Source: Bacteroidales bacterium
GTDB taxonomy: Bacteria; Bacteroidota; Bacteroidia; Bacteroidales; GCA-2748055
Reading direction: 5' to 3'
Length of the DNA stretch: 33,320 bases
Assembly: GCA_018400695.1 (NCBI GenBank)
Contig: JAGYMF010000006.1
Location: forward strand, 1-33,320
Shown here: one piece after another, positions 18,525 through 27,305 of the stretch
Numbering within the stretch: position 1 is the first letter of the stretch
How the letters are laid out: each line of letters opens with the position of its first letter
Translations under genes and position numbers: made by a program
The notes under the pieces: model-generated
What the model saw: only the letters and a program-made list of their open reading frames with translations
Told to the model about the DNA's origin: nothing
Database searches by the model: none

Positions 18525-18928
18525 TGACATTCGTTGCATATACCTATTACCAGGAACTGGTTTTCTTCTTTCGTAAACCCTGCCGGTAGTTTATAATCCT
18601 TAACTTCCAGTTGGGTCAGGCAAAAAAGTCTTGCACACCGGGAGCATTTGAAATGTATATGATCACCGTAATGTCCGTCTCCCTGGTCGTTCTTCCCCTT
18701 TAATGCATATTTTACTTCATGGTCTGCGATGATCCGTTGTATCACTTTCTTCTCGAACAAAGCGTTCAGTGTCCTGTATACCGTTGATTTATCACATTTT
18801 TCCGGTAGAAGGGAACATATCTCTTTTCCCGAAAGAGGAGCCATTGATCTTTTCAGGATGTTTAAAATGTTTACCCTGTTCCTCGTCCTGCTTAATCCAT
18901 TGTTCTGTAAAAGAGATGCCGCTTCCAT
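18521..18928 (-). CDS. Fur-family metalloregulator (Zur-like by context)
   Basis: Winged-helix [58 protein letters not shown] and CNEC pairs; likely start [16 protein letters not shown] at 18928. Confidence 0.88.
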   Translation of the reverse strand: MEAASLLQNNGLSRTRNRVNILNILKRSMAPLSGKEICSLLPEKCDKSTVYRTLNALFEKKVIQRIIADHEVKYALKGKNDQGDGHYGDHIHFKCSRCARLFCLTQLEVKDYKLPAGFTKEENQFLVIGICNECQ

Positions 18929-18932
18929 AATA

Positions 18933-18951
18933 TTTGCAAATGTGTTGCAAA
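18933..18951. promoter_or_regulatory. Perfect 7-5-7 inverted repeat TTTGCAA-ATGTG-TTGCAAA; candidate Fur-family operator
   Basis: Direct read of sequence; lies immediately upstream of the Fur-family start codon and overlaps the predicted -7 element. Confidence 0.7.
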
Positions 18952-18978
18952 AATACAAAATTTCTGATACTTTTCAAT
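18948..18978 (-). promoter_or_regulatory. Candidate promoter ATTG-N19-TATTTTTG driving the fur-family/yidD/znu operon
   Basis: On the minus strand ATTG (18978-18975), 19-nt spacer, TATTTTTG (18955-18948). Confidence 0.55.
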
Positions 18979-19012
18979 GCGGACACTTCGGTTTTTCATG
19001 GTGCATTGCTAT

Positions 19013-19037
19013 ACAGCTTATCGGCTGTCATTTTTTT
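19013..19037 (+). other. Hairpin ACAGC-TTATCG-GCTGT followed by CATTTTTTT
   Basis: 5-bp perfect stem plus T7 run in the intergenic region. Confidence 0.4.
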
Positions 19038-19062
19038 AACGTTTTTGGTGTACGCTTAATTT

Positions 19063-19102
19063 AGAAGTGTTCTACAACACTTCTTTGGCTATTTTTTTTT
19101 AA
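19063..19102 (+). other. Hairpin AGAAGTGTT-CTAC-AACACTTCT followed downstream by a T-run
   Basis: 9-bp perfect inverted repeat with 4-nt loop, then TTGGCTATTTTTTTTT. Confidence 0.55.
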
Positions 19103-19161
19103 TTTGGCGCTCTCAAAAACGGAGCAGAAATATTGAAAATATTACCAATAATTAAACTATC

Positions 19162-20403
19162 GTGAAAATGAAAGATGCTGTTGCAATTCTTTGCGCAGGA
19201 GGACCCGCACCCGGGATCAATACAGTGATTAGTTCAGTAACAAAGATCTTTATCAATAATGGGTACAATGTACTGGGGCTGAATGGAGGTTATAAAAGTC
19301 TGTTTTCAGAAGAACCTGCATTTGAGTACCTTGATTTCGATTATGCTGATCAGATTTACAGCCGGGGAGGTTCTGCATTGAAGATGAGTCGCTATAAACC
19401 GCGTGATGATGAGTTCAAGGTCGACTTTTTTAAAAAAAACAATGTAAAGCTGCTTGTGACGATTGGTGGTGACGATACGGCGTCTACAGCCAACAGGCTT
19501 GCAAAGTACCTGGCGACTCAAAAACTGGATGTAAAAAATATTCATGTCCCCAAAACCATCGATAATGACCTTCCATTGCCTGATAACACTCCCACTTTTG
19601 GATATCATTCAGCCAAGGAAGAGGGGGTAAGGTTGGCAACAACGATTTATGAAGATGCCAGGACCAGCGGAAACTGGTTTGTTGTTTCGGCGATGGGCCG
19701 CGAAGCTGGTCACCTGGCCATGGGTATTGGTACAGCGACACACTATCCGATGATTATTATTCCGGAGATGTTTAATAAAACGAAGATTACTTTTGACAAG
19801 ATTACGAAGTTGGTAATCTCATCCATGGTGAAAAGGAGAATTCTGGGAATCGACTATGGCGTGGCGATCATTAGCGAGGGGGTATTTCATTTTATGAGCG
19901 ACAAGGAGATTATCGATACAGGAATCAATTTTACGTACGATGACCATGGTCATCCGGAACTGGGGAATGTCAGCAAATCGCACATCTTCAACATGCTTAC
20001 GCAGCAGGAGTTAAAAAAACTGAGGATTAAAGTAAAGAGCCGTCCGAACGAAATGGGTTATGAATTACGCTGTTGCCGTCCGGTAGCATACGATCTGGCT
20101 TATGCCACACGCCTTGGGATGGGCGTTTACAAGTTATTTAAGGCTGGGGAGACAGGTTGTGTGATTATGATCAACCGGAATGCAGAGGTGAAACCATTGT
20201 TCCTTAAGGATATTGAGGATGAAAATGGTAAGGTTAAACCCCGTCTTGTGGATGTCAGCTCCCCGAACGTGCAGATGATCTTCAGGAACAACCTTCATTA
20301 TATCACCAAGGAAGATTACAGGGCAGCAAAAAAATATGTAAAGAATCCGGAAGAATACGATTTTTACAGAATCCTTGAATGGGATCAGGCGGAAAACTGC
20401 TGA
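19162..20403 (+). CDS. 6-phosphofructokinase, predicted PPi-dependent type
   Basis: LCAGGPAPGINTVI; IGGDDTAST (GGDD) and VPKTIDNDLP (PKTIDND). Confidence 0.9.
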   Translation: MKMKDAVAILCAGGPAPGINTVISSVTKIFINNGYNVLGLNGGYKSLFSEEPAFEYLDFDYADQIYSRGGSALKMSRYKPRDDEFKVDFFKKNNVKLLVTIGGDDTASTANRLAKYLATQKLDVKNIHVPKTIDNDLPLPDNTPTFGYHSAKEEGVRLATTIYEDARTSGNWFVVSAMGREAGHLAMGIGTATHYPMIIIPEMFNKTKITFDKITKLVISSMVKRRILGIDYGVAIISEGVFHFMSDKEIIDTGINFTYDDHGHPELGNVSKSHIFNMLTQQELKKLRIKVKSRPNEMGYELRCCRPVAYDLAYATRLGMGVYKLFKAGETGCVIMINRNAEVKPLFLKDIEDENGKVKPRLVDVSSPNVQMIFRNNLHYITKEDYRAAKKYVKNPEEYDFYRILEWDQAENC

Positions 20404-20427
20404 TATTCTGTTGGAGTGTTATTCATT

Positions 20428-20457
20428 AAAAGCATCCTTTCAGGGTGCTTTTTTTTT
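20428..20457 (+). terminator. Rho-independent terminator
   Basis: AAAAGCATCCT-TTC-AGGGTGCTTTTTTTTT downstream of the first PFK. Confidence 0.8.
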
Positions 20458-20530
20458 CACTGGTTTATTTGTTCCGGGGGTTGACAGTTGCATGATAATG
20501 TCTTACTTTTAATGATAAAAAGTGACGGTT

Positions 20531-21742
20531 ATGGCAAATATAAAATCAAAAGGAACCATTGGTATTCTTACTGGCGGAGGTGATGTGCCAGGTCTTAATC
20601 CTGCAATCAGGGCGGTTACCATTCGTGCACTAAGGGAGGGCTACCAGGTGATTGGTTTGCGTCGTGGCTGGGCCGGTATCATGGAGATTATCCGGGATAA
20701 AGCGGTTGATAACAGTGAGTGTTATACCATTCTTACAGAGCAGATTGTGAACAAGGCCGGGCGGACCGGGGGTACTTTTCTGCATACTTCCCGCATGAAT
20801 CCGGGAAGGGTGAACAAGATTGATGTTCCAAAACATCTGGCTGAAAAGTATGGGAAGGATGTTAATGATCTGACCCCTGAAGTGATCAAGAACCTGGAGT
20901 TTCTGGGGATTGAATACCTGATCCCTATTGGGGGTGATGATACACTGAGTTACGGAGTCAGGTTGTATCAGGAGGGTTTTAAAGTGATTGCCATTCCAAA
21001 GACCATGGACAATGATGTTCCGGGAACCGATTATTGTATTGGCTTCAGCACATGTGTTACGCGGACGATCCAGATGACAAATACTTTACGTACATCGGCA
21101 GGCTCCCACGAACGTATCCTTGTGATGGAGGTCTTTGGAAGATATTCAGGCTTCACAGCCATGCTCCCGACCATGGCAGGAGCGGCCAACAGATGCGTGA
21201 TCCCTGAGCATAAATTTGACATTGAACATCTGACCGGGCTTTTGGTGGAGGACCGTCAGCTGAATCCCAGTAATTATTCTGTTGTTTTGGTCTCGGAAGG
21301 AGCGACTTTTCAGGGTATGGATCAGATGGTCTTAAAAAGTGATGTGAAGGACGCTTTCGGACATGCCAAGCTCGGAGGCATCGGGAATATCGTATCAGAG
21401 GAAATTAAAAATATTTCACCAAAATTTAATAATGGAAAGACGGTCAACGTGATCAACCAGTCACTCGGATACCTGGTCAGGGGCGGAGATCCGGATGCCA
21501 TTGATTCTATTGTTCCGATGGCATATGGGAACCTTGCACTTGACCTTATTCTGAAGGGCATTCATGGCCGGTTGGTAGTGCTCAGGAATGGAAGGTACGA
21601 TAATGCTCCGCTGGAGGTGGTTACCAATAATTCGAAATACATTGATGTAAAAAGGCATTATAATACAGACCGACTGAGACCACTGTTTAAGAGTTTTGAG
21701 TTTCAGCCACTCTTTATTATGACAGGCAGCGAGGTAAGTTAG
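20531..21742 (+). CDS. 6-phosphofructokinase, second paralogue, predicted PPi-dependent type
   Basis: LTGGGDVPGLNPAIRA; PIGGDDTLSYG and IPKTMDNDVPGTDYCIGF; ATG at 20531 preferred over GTG at 20522. Confidence 0.9.
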   Translation: MANIKSKGTIGILTGGGDVPGLNPAIRAVTIRALREGYQVIGLRRGWAGIMEIIRDKAVDNSECYTILTEQIVNKAGRTGGTFLHTSRMNPGRVNKIDVPKHLAEKYGKDVNDLTPEVIKNLEFLGIEYLIPIGGDDTLSYGVRLYQEGFKVIAIPKTMDNDVPGTDYCIGFSTCVTRTIQMTNTLRTSAGSHERILVMEVFGRYSGFTAMLPTMAGAANRCVIPEHKFDIEHLTGLLVEDRQLNPSNYSVVLVSEGATFQGMDQMVLKSDVKDAFGHAKLGGIGNIVSEEIKNISPKFNNGKTVNVINQSLGYLVRGGDPDAIDSIVPMAYGNLALDLILKGIHGRLVVLRNGRYDNAPLEVVTNNSKYIDVKRHYNTDRLRPLFKSFEFQPLFIMTGSEVS

Positions 21743-21745
21743 AAG

Positions 21746-22195
21746 CTATCTTTTCTGGTAGACCCAGGCCTCGTCGGCGACATTTGTTCTTGCAAGATAC
21801 ATGCTTTCAGCTGCATCACGCAGGGTTTGGTGAGCGGTATAAACCACAAGGTTGAAGTTGTAGGGGCCATCGATAATTTCTCCGGATCCGCCCATGTTTT
21901 TGATCTTTTGTGAGAAATCTTTGGCGTACTTCATGTTTTTAAAACTTCCTGCAATGACAAAGTAATTTCCGGTGAGCGCTGGTTTCTTGGTTGCCTCATC
22001 CAGAAGCTGCGCACATTCGTCAGCCCTGAGCTTCAACAGGTCCAGCTCCTGCTTAACGTTTGCCAGTTCTTCTTCAACATTTGCTTTCTGTGCTATTAAT
22101 ACATCGATTTCCTCCTGTGTCATCGACGGCTTTTCAAAAAGCGAGCAGGATGAAGCACTGAATATAACAAGCACGAGGATAACTAACTTTTTCAT
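21746..22195 (-). CDS. SPOR-domain lipoprotein with coiled coil
   Basis: Lipobox VIFSASSCSLF; heptad-rich middle; C-terminal NYFVIAGSFKNMKYAKDFSQKIKNMG SPOR-like. Confidence 0.78.
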   Translation of the reverse strand: MKKLVILVLVIFSASSCSLFEKPSMTQEEIDVLIAQKANVEEELANVKQELDLLKLRADECAQLLDEATKKPALTGNYFVIAGSFKNMKYAKDFSQKIKNMGGSGEIIDGPYNFNLVVYTAHQTLRDAAESMYLARTNVADEAWVYQKR

Positions 22196-22296
22196 GATAG
22201 GTGTTTTATGGTTTCTTAATCAAATGTAAAACATTAATTCATTCGATGCTATAAGTTTATCAACAAATTTACGATTAAGGTTCCGATTGTGCAGTG

Positions 22297-23415
22297 TTAT
22301 TTTGCGGCAGTGCTATCATGCCATTTCAGGGAGGCAGTAATGGGGAAGTGGTCGGAACACTTTGATTTGATCCTTCTGAATGAGACAGGATCCAGTTCTT
22401 TGCTACAAAAAATGAAATCGATCCTGTAGGAGGGAAGATCACCGGCATAGGTGTTTCCAAGTCCGGAACCTGCCTTACTGAAGGTGTCAGTCAGCCCTTT
22501 CTGAATCCTGCGATAGGCGTACGATGTCGGCGTATCGTTGAAATCACCCATGACAATGACTGGGTAGGGTGAATCGGCAATATATCGGTGGATGATCCTT
22601 GACTGTTCTGCCCGAAGAACAAATGCATCGCGTAAACGTTTTCCGATATCCTTCATTTCCTCCAATTGCCGGTTTGTATATTTCAATGAAAGGGAATCCA
22701 TGAAACTGTAATTATTCTGTCCGAAGCGGATGGATTGAAGGTGAATATTAAATACCCTCACAGTGTCCTGGTCTATTTGTAAATCCGCATATATCGCCTG
22801 GTTTATGGATTGATCAAAGAGAATCCTGCTGGTCTTTAAAATGGGATACTTGCTAAAGAGGGCAATGCCAAACCCGGAATCGGGACCGCTCTCAAGACCA
22901 TAGTAAATAAAGTGATGGGAGTATTCCCCAAGGTGTTTTTTTACATCTTTTTCCTTTCGTCCGGTTTTGTTGGCTGTATAGAATTCCTGAAAGCAGAGGA
23001 TGTCAGGTGATTGTTCATTGATGACATTAAAAATACCATCAAATGAATTTCTTTGCTGACTCCAGTTGTACTGGTCGAAGGTTCTGACATTGTATGACAT
23101 CACACTGATCAGATCACTGTCCATCGTACTTTCACTGACATCTTCGCTGCCGAAATTCAGAGGTACAAGATTCATCAGGTGACCCCATCCAATCAGAATG
23201 GCAACAAGTGATATCAGCAATTCTTTTCTGAAGCGGATGGCCCAGTATACAAGAAAAATCAGGTTAACCAGAACGAGGTAGGGATAGGCCAGGCCGAGAA
23301 AAGCGGGAAAAAGGATTACTGCAGGATTGATCACCGGGGCTGTGTATGACAACAGCAGTATCAGTGCAAACAGTATATTGATAAGCAATAGTATTTTTCC
23401 TGCCAGTTTTCTCAA
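22297..23415 (-). CDS. Membrane-anchored endonuclease/exonuclease/phosphatase family protein
   Basis: N-terminal TM helices; LISVMSYNVRTFD, DILCFQEFY, VIVMGDFNDTPTSYAYR, CSDHFPITASL motifs. Confidence 0.9.
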   Translation of the reverse strand: MRKLAGKILLLINILFALILLLSYTAPVINPAVILFPAFLGLAYPYLVLVNLIFLVYWAIRFRKELLISLVAILIGWGHLMNLVPLNFGSEDVSESTMDSDLISVMSYNVRTFDQYNWSQQRNSFDGIFNVINEQSPDILCFQEFYTANKTGRKEKDVKKHLGEYSHHFIYYGLESGPDSGFGIALFSKYPILKTSRILFDQSINQAIYADLQIDQDTVRVFNIHLQSIRFGQNNYSFMDSLSLKYTNRQLEEMKDIGKRLRDAFVLRAEQSRIIHRYIADSPYPVIVMGDFNDTPTSYAYRRIQKGLTDTFSKAGSGLGNTYAGDLPSYRIDFIFCSKELDPVSFRRIKSKCSDHFPITASLKWHDSTAAK

Positions 23416-23465
23416 AGCTTACCCTGTTTTATTCAAATGTACGATTCCTGCTTAAAAACCTCCTG

Positions 23466-24353
23466 CTATTTCTTCATGTTGAACAACTTCTCCTTTTCAG
23501 ATTTGGTTAGGGAATCATACCCTCCCTGTGAGATCTTGTCGAGAATCCGGTCGACCTCAGCTTGCTCATGTGCTTTCTGCTTATTATACTGGTAGTCGTC
23601 AGCCGGCCTTTTATAGGTGACTTTCATGTTTTTTCTTTTTCTGAAAAGACTGAAAAAACTATCCATGAAGCGGTCAATTCCCCGGGTTATATCTTTTCCT
23701 TTCATGTAATATCGTGCGAACAGAAATCCGGCAAGGGCACCACCAAGGTGAGCGATTTTTCCTCCTGTATTGTCTGTAAAGTCTAGAATGGTAGAGGTAA
23801 TAAAGATGATCAATGCCAGGTAGACAATTTTCACCGGTCCAATAAATACGATGGTCATGCGGCGTTCGGGGACCAGCGTAGCTACTGCGATTACAATGGC
23901 CATAACTGATGCTGAGGCTCCCGTGGCAATGGATGCTTCCCTGACCTCTTCAAAGAAGGGGAACAAATTGTAAAAGCCTATAAACAGCACCGCCCCTGCC
24001 AGTCCACCGAGAATATATACTCCCAATACTTTTTTTACGCCGAACTCTTCGATAAAGAAACGACCAAACCAAAAAAGGATCAGAAGGTTGAACAGGATGT
24101 GATAGAGATATCCGTGGGAAAACATATAGGTGACGATGGTCCATGGTCTCCGGCTAAGCGCTGCGAGGTCGGAAGGGACCGCCAGGTAATGGAGAATTTC
24201 CGAGATACTCTCTGTCCGGTCAATCCTGTTCAGCAGGACAAGGAAGATTACGCCGATATGCAACCCCAGGAAAACGGCTACATTGATATAGATTAGTTTA
24301 TGCAGTGAAGATCCCTGCTTGTATGAATTTTTTATCTCTTCAAGAATGGTCAT
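23466..24353 (-). CDS. Rhomboid family intramembrane serine protease with C-terminal cytosolic tail
   Basis: TM-rich; GASASV (Ser) and IAHLGGALAGF (His) motifs; tail RILDKISQGGYDSLTKSEKEKLF. Confidence 0.87.
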   Translation of the reverse strand: MTILEEIKNSYKQGSSLHKLIYINVAVFLGLHIGVIFLVLLNRIDRTESISEILHYLAVPSDLAALSRRPWTIVTYMFSHGYLYHILFNLLILFWFGRFFIEEFGVKKVLGVYILGGLAGAVLFIGFYNLFPFFEEVREASIATGASASVMAIVIAVATLVPERRMTIVFIGPVKIVYLALIIFITSTILDFTDNTGGKIAHLGGALAGFLFARYYMKGKDITRGIDRFMDSFFSLFRKRKNMKVTYKRPADDYQYNKQKAHEQAEVDRILDKISQGGYDSLTKSEKEKLFNMKK

Positions 24354-24368
24354 CCGATTTTTTTTCGT

Positions 24369-25097
24369 TTAATAGAACCTGTTACTGGTTCTGTTCCAGT
24401 ACTTGATCAGGATAAAGCCGAAGATCATCCCTCCCAGGTGGGCAAAATGGGCAATGCTGCTTCCTGATTGAGTGACTCCCAGGTATAGTTCCAGTGCCCC
24501 GTAACCAATCACCAGCCACTTTGCCTTGATGGGGAAGGGGAAGGGGATGATAAACAATGGTGTATTCGGAAACAGCATACCAAATGCCAACAGAATGCCG
24601 AAGACCGCCCCTGAAGCTCCAACGGTCGGTGTTCTCAGGGCCTGGTAAAGCCCGGGGTAGGAGGTGCTGATCTCCCTTAACCGTTCATAAGTTAGAGTTT
24701 CGAATCCATACTGTGCCTTCACAGCATTAATGGTAGGAATCAGTTCTATATATTGTACCAGCTGATGCAGGAATGCAGCTCCGAGTCCGGTGACAAAAAA
24801 GTAAACCAGGAATCTTTTGCCTCCCCAGACACTCTCCAGGGTTTTTCCAAAGATCCAGAGGGCCCACATATTGAAAAATATATGCATCATACTACCATGC
24901 ATGAACATGTGTGTGACCACCTGCCAGGGTTTGAAGAAAGGTGACTGGATGTAAAACATTCCCAACACCCCGTTCAGGTTGATCAGCCCCGCCCTCCCCA
25001 GGATCCAGTACAATACAAAAGCAATTACATTAATGATAATCAGGTTTTTAACAACCGGAGGTGTATTGCTTGTTCTTCCAAAATAAAATCCGCTCAT
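24369..25097 (-). CDS. Rhomboid family intramembrane serine protease (second)
   Basis: VVTHMFMHGSMMHIFFNMWALWIFG, VGASGAVFGIL (Ser), FAHLGGMIFGF (His). Confidence 0.92.
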   Translation of the reverse strand: MSGFYFGRTSNTPPVVKNLIIINVIAFVLYWILGRAGLINLNGVLGMFYIQSPFFKPWQVVTHMFMHGSMMHIFFNMWALWIFGKTLESVWGGKRFLVYFFVTGLGAAFLHQLVQYIELIPTINAVKAQYGFETLTYERLREISTSYPGLYQALRTPTVGASGAVFGILLAFGMLFPNTPLFIIPFPFPIKAKWLVIGYGALELYLGVTQSGSSIAHFAHLGGMIFGFILIKYWNRTSNRFY

Positions 25098-25136
25098 CTG
25101 GTAAAATTATAAAGTTGTTTTCTATTAGAACAAAAA

Positions 25137-26933
25137 TCATGCAAGATGTTTCGCAAGATCTTCAATTTTAATGATATTCAGTATGGGTTTTCCCCCTGGC
25201 GTTGTGTTTGGATTGGAGCAGCCAAAGAGTTGGTCAACCAGTTCCTGCATTTCCTTTGAATTCAGTTGTTTACCGTATCGTATAGCAGCTGCAATGGCAG
25301 TGGATCTGGCAATTTTCTCGTGTTGATCGAGCGTTAATTCTGACTGATAATTTTTGTATTGTTCCAACAGTGTTTCGATCACTGACTTGATGTCAGGTAC
25401 GGCAGTATTGGCAGGAATGCTGTGTACAATGACACAGTTTTTTCCAAAATCGCGAATATCGAATCCCAGCTTGCCGATCTCGCCCATGAGTTCCAGGCAC
25501 AACCGGTAATCGTTGCTGTTCAGTTCAATGGTTTCCGGGAAGAGGGTGTTCTGGGCATTGACAGCATCCTTTTGCAGTGTCTCCAGGTGCTGTTCATAGA
25601 GGATCCGTTCATGGGCCCGTCGCTGGTCGATTACCATAAGGCCTGATTTGACGGGTGTCAGGATGAATTTTCCTTTTAGCTGCAGGTACCGTATTTCCTG
25701 TATCTGTTCGTTGCTGTCCTCTCCTGAGAATCCCAGTCCGGGCGAAAGGTCCTGGTTGTTTTTTGTATCGTACAGTTTCTGCCAGTCCTGGTGTGCCGAC
25801 CGGCGCTCATGGTCATTTTTGTCTGCATCGAATGGATTAAAATGCCGATTGATATTCTCCGTAGGAACGGAAATCTCCTGGTCCTTTTTCATCACAGGAA
25901 TGTCGATGATCCCCTCCCTGCTGAAATCCAGTGTTGGTGAAAGGTTATGTTTGCCTATGGCCTCACGTGTTGCTGCATGAAGTATTTGCCAGACGGACCG
26001 TTCATTTTCAAACTTGATCTCGGTTTTGGTGGGATGGATATTAATATCAATGGATGCCGGGTCGGTCTCGAAAAAAATAAAATAGCTTGGATAGTGATCG
26101 GCCGGAAGAATATCTTCATAGGCCTTCATGATGGCTTTATGAAAATAGGGGTGTTTCATGAAGCGTTGGTTAACGAATAGGAACTGCTCTCCAAAGGTCT
26201 TTTTGGCATGTTCCGGTTTTCCAATAAACCCCGATATTTTAGCAATGCTGGTTTCTGTTTCAATATTGATGAGGTTCTGCAGAATCTGTTTTCCGAAAAT
26301 TCCCGAAATCCGGTTTTTCAGATGTGCGCCTGGTAAGTTAAAAACCGTACCATCGTTGTGCATCAGGTAGAATTCCACTTCCGGGTAGGCCAGTGCGGTA
26401 TGATTGAATTCATTGATGATATGGCGCAGCTCTGTCTGGTCCGATTTCAGGAATTTACGTCTGGCCGGCACATTAAAAAAGAGGTTTCTTACCGTGATAT
26501 TCGTCCCTTCTGAAATCCGGTCCTGTTCTTGTGATTCGATCTTTGAACCACTCACCCGAATATGTGTACCCAGTTCATTTGATGCGGTTTTGGTCTTTAG
26601 GGATACTTCTGCTATTGCAGCAATCGATGCCAGCGCCTCTCCCCTGAATCCCATGGTGCGGATGGCAAAAAGGTCATTGGCTTCTGATATCTTGGAGGTG
26701 GCATGTCGCTCAAAGCACAGGCGCGCATCATTAGCAGTCATCCCCCTTCCGTTGTCCAGTACCTGGATATAGGTTTTTCCGGCATCCTTTAGTCTTACGG
26801 TAACAGAGCTGGATCCGGCATCAATTGCGTTTTCCATCAGTTCTTTTACCACAGAAGCCGGTCGCTGGATAACTTCTCCTGCTGCGATCTGATTGGCAAC
26901 GGAATCCGGAAGTAATTGGATAATATCTGGCAT
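25137..26933 (-). CDS. mutL: DNA mismatch repair protein MutL
   Basis: IIQLLPDSVANQIAAGEVIQRPASVVKELMENAIDAG; DNGRGM; GFRGEALASI. Confidence 0.97.
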   Translation of the reverse strand: MPDIIQLLPDSVANQIAAGEVIQRPASVVKELMENAIDAGSSSVTVRLKDAGKTYIQVLDNGRGMTANDARLCFERHATSKISEANDLFAIRTMGFRGEALASIAAIAEVSLKTKTASNELGTHIRVSGSKIESQEQDRISEGTNITVRNLFFNVPARRKFLKSDQTELRHIINEFNHTALAYPEVEFYLMHNDGTVFNLPGAHLKNRISGIFGKQILQNLINIETETSIAKISGFIGKPEHAKKTFGEQFLFVNQRFMKHPYFHKAIMKAYEDILPADHYPSYFIFFETDPASIDINIHPTKTEIKFENERSVWQILHAATREAIGKHNLSPTLDFSREGIIDIPVMKKDQEISVPTENINRHFNPFDADKNDHERRSAHQDWQKLYDTKNNQDLSPGLGFSGEDSNEQIQEIRYLQLKGKFILTPVKSGLMVIDQRRAHERILYEQHLETLQKDAVNAQNTLFPETIELNSNDYRLCLELMGEIGKLGFDIRDFGKNCVIVHSIPANTAVPDIKSVIETLLEQYKNYQSELTLDQHEKIARSTAIAAAIRYGKQLNSKEMQELVDQLFGCSNPNTTPGGKPILNIIKIEDLAKHLA

Positions 26934-27218
26934 TTATCTGATAAACAATAAATAGGAGATGAGCAAAAGTACAGCGGTGATAACGAGAAGGCGTATATTG
27001 GATTCGCGCCCTGCTTTTCTGTTGGTTTTCGGGGAATACTGCCGGAACGATCCACGTGTGATGGTAGATGATTTCCTGTTGTATGTCACCTCATTTCCAA
27101 GCTCAGCCTTGATCCGCCTGACCCTGTCTTCAAATTCCTCTTTTTTTGGATCCCAATACAATGGATTGTAATTGAATCGATTGGGCTCTTTTACCTTGAA
27201 AAATCTTGGTATTCCCAT
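26934..27218 (-). CDS. Conserved small membrane protein (one C-terminal TM) adjacent to mutL
   Basis: 94 aa, start MGIPRFFKVKEPNRFNYNPLYWDP, C-terminal TM LLVITAVLLLISYLLFI; abuts mutL start. Confidence 0.75.
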   Translation of the reverse strand: MGIPRFFKVKEPNRFNYNPLYWDPKKEEFEDRVRRIKAELGNEVTYNRKSSTITRGSFRQYSPKTNRKAGRESNIRLLVITAVLLLISYLLFIR

Positions 27219-27236
27219 TGTTCTTTTTTTACCTTA

Positions 27237-27244
27237 CAAAGGTA
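27237..27244 (-). promoter_or_regulatory. Candidate -7 element TACCTTTG for the small membrane protein/mutL transcript
   Basis: Matches TAnnTTTG on the minus strand 19 nt upstream of the start codon at 27218; -33 box not clear. Confidence 0.35.
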
Positions 27245-27305
27245 CCATTTTTTTTGATGGTAAGATTATTCAGGATTATGTACTTTTGATTAAAATTTTT
27301 ATCCC

